A DNA stretch of 7,178 nt from Solirubrobacteraceae bacterium. Its GTDB lineage: Bacteria; Actinomycetota; Thermoleophilia; Solirubrobacterales; Solirubrobacteraceae. The notes beneath the pieces are model-generated. The model was not told where the DNA came from. It made no database searches and was given only the letters and a program-made list of their open reading frames with translations. Shown piece after piece: positions 4,246-7,178 of the stretch (its first letter is position 1; each line of letters starts with the position of its first letter). Where the stretch lies: assembly GCA_030038955.1 (NCBI GenBank), contig JASHQV010000460.1, positions 1-7,178 of the forward strand. Reading direction: 5' to 3'. The position numbers were made by a program, and so were the translations under genes.

Positions 4246-4680
4246 GTGGCGGTGCTGCCGGGGGTCGGCCGCGAGCCGCCCAGCAGGCAGGCGCTCGTCC
4301 GCCACTGCGGCGAGATGGAAGTGGCGCGGCGCGAGGATCGACGGTACGCCTACGGGATCTGGGCGGACGACGAGCTGGTCGGCACGCTCAGCCTGTCGAA
4401 TGTGTTCCGCGGCCCGCTGCAGTCCGCGACGCTGGGGCTGTGGCTCGACCGCGACGCCCGCGGTCGCGGGATCGGCAGCGACGCGGTCGCGCTCGCCTGC
4501 CGCTCCGCGTTCGCGCTGCTGGAGCTGCACCGCCTCGACGCCGGCGTCCAGCCGGGCAACCACGCCTCGCTCGGCGCCCTGCGCCACAACGGCTTCACCG
4601 AGATCGGGTTGGCGCGTGGATATCTGCTGATCGCCGGGCAGTGGACCGACCACCTGCTGCTCGAGCGACTCCGCGAGTAG
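4246..4680 (+). CDS. GNAT acetyltransferase, RimJ/RimL type
   Basis: Transfers an acetyl group from acetyl-CoA to an amine, in this subgroup often a protein N-terminus (for example ribosomal proteins) or an amino-sugar or drug. From GTG 4246 it is 144 residues. The acetyl-CoA loop is RDARGRGIG, preceded by the strand SATLGLWLD. The second conserved block is LELHRLDAGVQPGNHASLGALRHNGF, a hallmark of RimJ/RimL-like members. The upstream frame from about 4177 reads LKPLERSHATALARLWQRN, which matches the usual N-terminal strand and first helix. The true protein therefore probably begins near 4162-4177, but only CTG or GTC codons are available there. It ends in TAG, 80 bp before the transporter. 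The acceptor is unknown. Confidence 0.85.
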   Translation: MAVLPGVGREPPSRQALVRHCGEMEVARREDRRYAYGIWADDELVGTLSLSNVFRGPLQSATLGLWLDRDARGRGIGSDAVALACRSAFALLELHRLDAGVQPGNHASLGALRHNGFTEIGLARGYLLIAGQWTDHLLLERLRE

Positions 4681-4710
4681 ACGCAGCCGGGCCGCTCCTC
4701 CCCTAACCTC

Positions 4711-4753
4711 CAGCGCGCGAGCCGCGCGAACGCACCACCGCGCGGCCGCGCGG
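4711..4753. repeat. Self-complementary GC blocks in the transporter leader
   Basis: CCGCGCGGCCGCGCGG (4738-4753) is a perfect 16-bp palindrome, and GCCGCGCG at 4711-4718 can also pair with 4739-4746. They lie just before the ATG at 4761, for which no Shine-Dalgarno sequence is visible. In DNA this rich in GC, part of this may be chance. Confidence 0.35.
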
Positions 4754-4760
4754 CCCACTC

Positions 4761-5653
4761 ATGCACATCGATCCCTACATCGTCCTCGGCGGTGCCGTGA
4801 TCGGCCTGCTGGTGGGAATGACCGGCGCCGGCGGCGGCGCGCTGATGACGCCGATGCTGATCCTGCTGTTCGGCGTCACCCCATCGGCGGCGATCTCGAG
4901 CGACCTGGTCGCGGCGGTCGTGATGCGCCCGATCGGGGCGATCGTGCACCTGCGCGCCCGTACCGTCAACCTTGAGCTGGTGCGCTGGATGGTGCTTGGC
5001 TCGGTCCCGGCGGCGCTGCTCGGCGCCTACCTGCTGCATGTGATCGGCAACTCCGCGTCGGCACAGAAGCTCGTCGAGACCGTGCTCGGGGCGGCGCTGC
5101 TGGCCGGCGCCGCCGGGATGCTGCTGCGCTACGTGCTCGATCGCAGCCACAGCCAGGACCGCACCGCCCACGTCCATGATCTGCAGCTGCGCCGCATCGC
5201 AACGCTGGCGATCGGGGTGGTCGGTGGCGTGATCGTCGGGCTCACGTCGGTCGGCTCGGGGTCGCTGATGATCGTGCTGCTGCTGTTCCTATACCCGTCG
5301 ATCGGCGCCAAGCAGCTGGTCGGCACCGACCTCACGCAGGCCGTGCCGCTGACGCTGGCGGCGGCGCTCGGCGCGCTGCTGTTCGGGCACGTCGAGTTCG
5401 CGGTCACCGGCTCGTTGGTGATCGGCAGCGTTCCGGCCGTGCTGATCGGCTCGATGCTGTCCTCGAGCGTGCCCGACCGTTACATCCGCCCGGTGATCGC
5501 GTTCGTGATCTTCGCCTCGGGACTGAAATACGTGGGGGTCGGCACGACCGCGCTTGGTTGGGTGCTGTTCGCGACCGTGCTGGCCGGGGCCAGCCTTTGG
5601 CTGGCGCAGGTTCGCGGCGCTCTCGGCTCCGCGGCGGGTAGCCTGGAGGACCG

Positions 5654-5657
<4 letters not shown>
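4761..5657 (+). CDS. TauE/SafE-family (COG0730) membrane transporter
   Basis: A 298-residue polytopic inner-membrane protein of the family that includes sulfite, sulfoacetate and other organosulfur or anion exporters. The two-fold repeat of the family is clear. GMTGAGGGALMTP (residues 19-31) begins the first half, and GLTSVGSGSLMI (160-171) the second. About eight hydrophobic segments are visible, split by a polar linker (residues 125-145, DRSHSQDRTAHVHD) with three histidines. Conserved polar positions include SSDLV (46-50) and GTDLTQA (188-194). Length is normal for the family. Substrate cannot be assigned, and many members carry no tested activity. Its TGA overlaps the ATG of pgi as ATGA, so the two genes are probably co-translated, although no pathway link is obvious. 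Confidence 0.9.
5645..5650 (+). promoter_or_regulatory. Ribosome-binding site of pgi inside the transporter gene
   Basis: GGAGGA lies 3 bases before ATG 5654, within the last codons of the transporter. It supports the ATGA-overlap start of pgi. Confidence 0.7.

Positions 5658-7178
<1,521 letters not shown>

Noticed and set aside
4350..5177. Minus-strand frame of 275 codons
   Set aside because: It is antisense to the acetyltransferase and transporter, whose family motifs are clear; the antisense translation has none.

Overview
The window is about 70% GC, with strong G/C preference at third codon positions, GTG as well as ATG starts, and several genes that overlap by 4 bp. This fits a high-GC actinobacterium, possibly of the Thermoleophilia/Solirubrobacterales type. 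That placement is an impression from composition and protein style only. No RNA gene, CRISPR array, transposase or phage gene was seen.

Left part (1-1900): an intact minus-strand metal-resistance pair lies at 742-1880. An ArsR/SmtB metal sensor of the CadC type overlaps a cation diffusion facilitator (CDF) exporter by 4 bp. Beside it, at 1-590, lies a second, decayed copy of the same pair in the same order and strand, broken by frameshifts, a stop and two internal deletions that remove the exporter's first four membrane helices. A short remnant of an unrelated plus-strand membrane protein separates the two copies. The first 97 bases are identical to the intact exporter gene, although the rest of the copy is strongly diverged. 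A 24-bp palindrome sits over the 5' end of the intact sensor gene and is a good operator candidate. The conserved N-terminus of this sensor has no in-frame ATG/GTG/TTG start.

Middle (1900-3290): a perfect 14-bp stem-loop and the remains of a small minus-strand membrane protein are followed by a VOC-family protein (minus) and a 99-residue ferredoxin-like-fold candidate (plus). These two are divergent and share a 71-bp promoter region. Next comes an array of degenerate 17-bp tandem repeats, then a 14-bp inverted repeat that encloses the ribosome-binding site and start codon of the next gene.

Right part (3284-7178, plus strand): a SAM-dependent methyltransferase with a low-complexity TTTDPG-type N-terminal tail, a RimJ/RimL-type GNAT acetyltransferase, a TauE/SafE-family membrane transporter, and glucose-6-phosphate isomerase (pgi). 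The transporter and pgi overlap by ATGA, and pgi runs off the right edge.

I see no clearly new biological system. The most informative signals are the decaying sensor-exporter duplicate with its sharply bounded identical block, the missing start of the CadC-like sensor, and the inverted repeats placed at gene starts.
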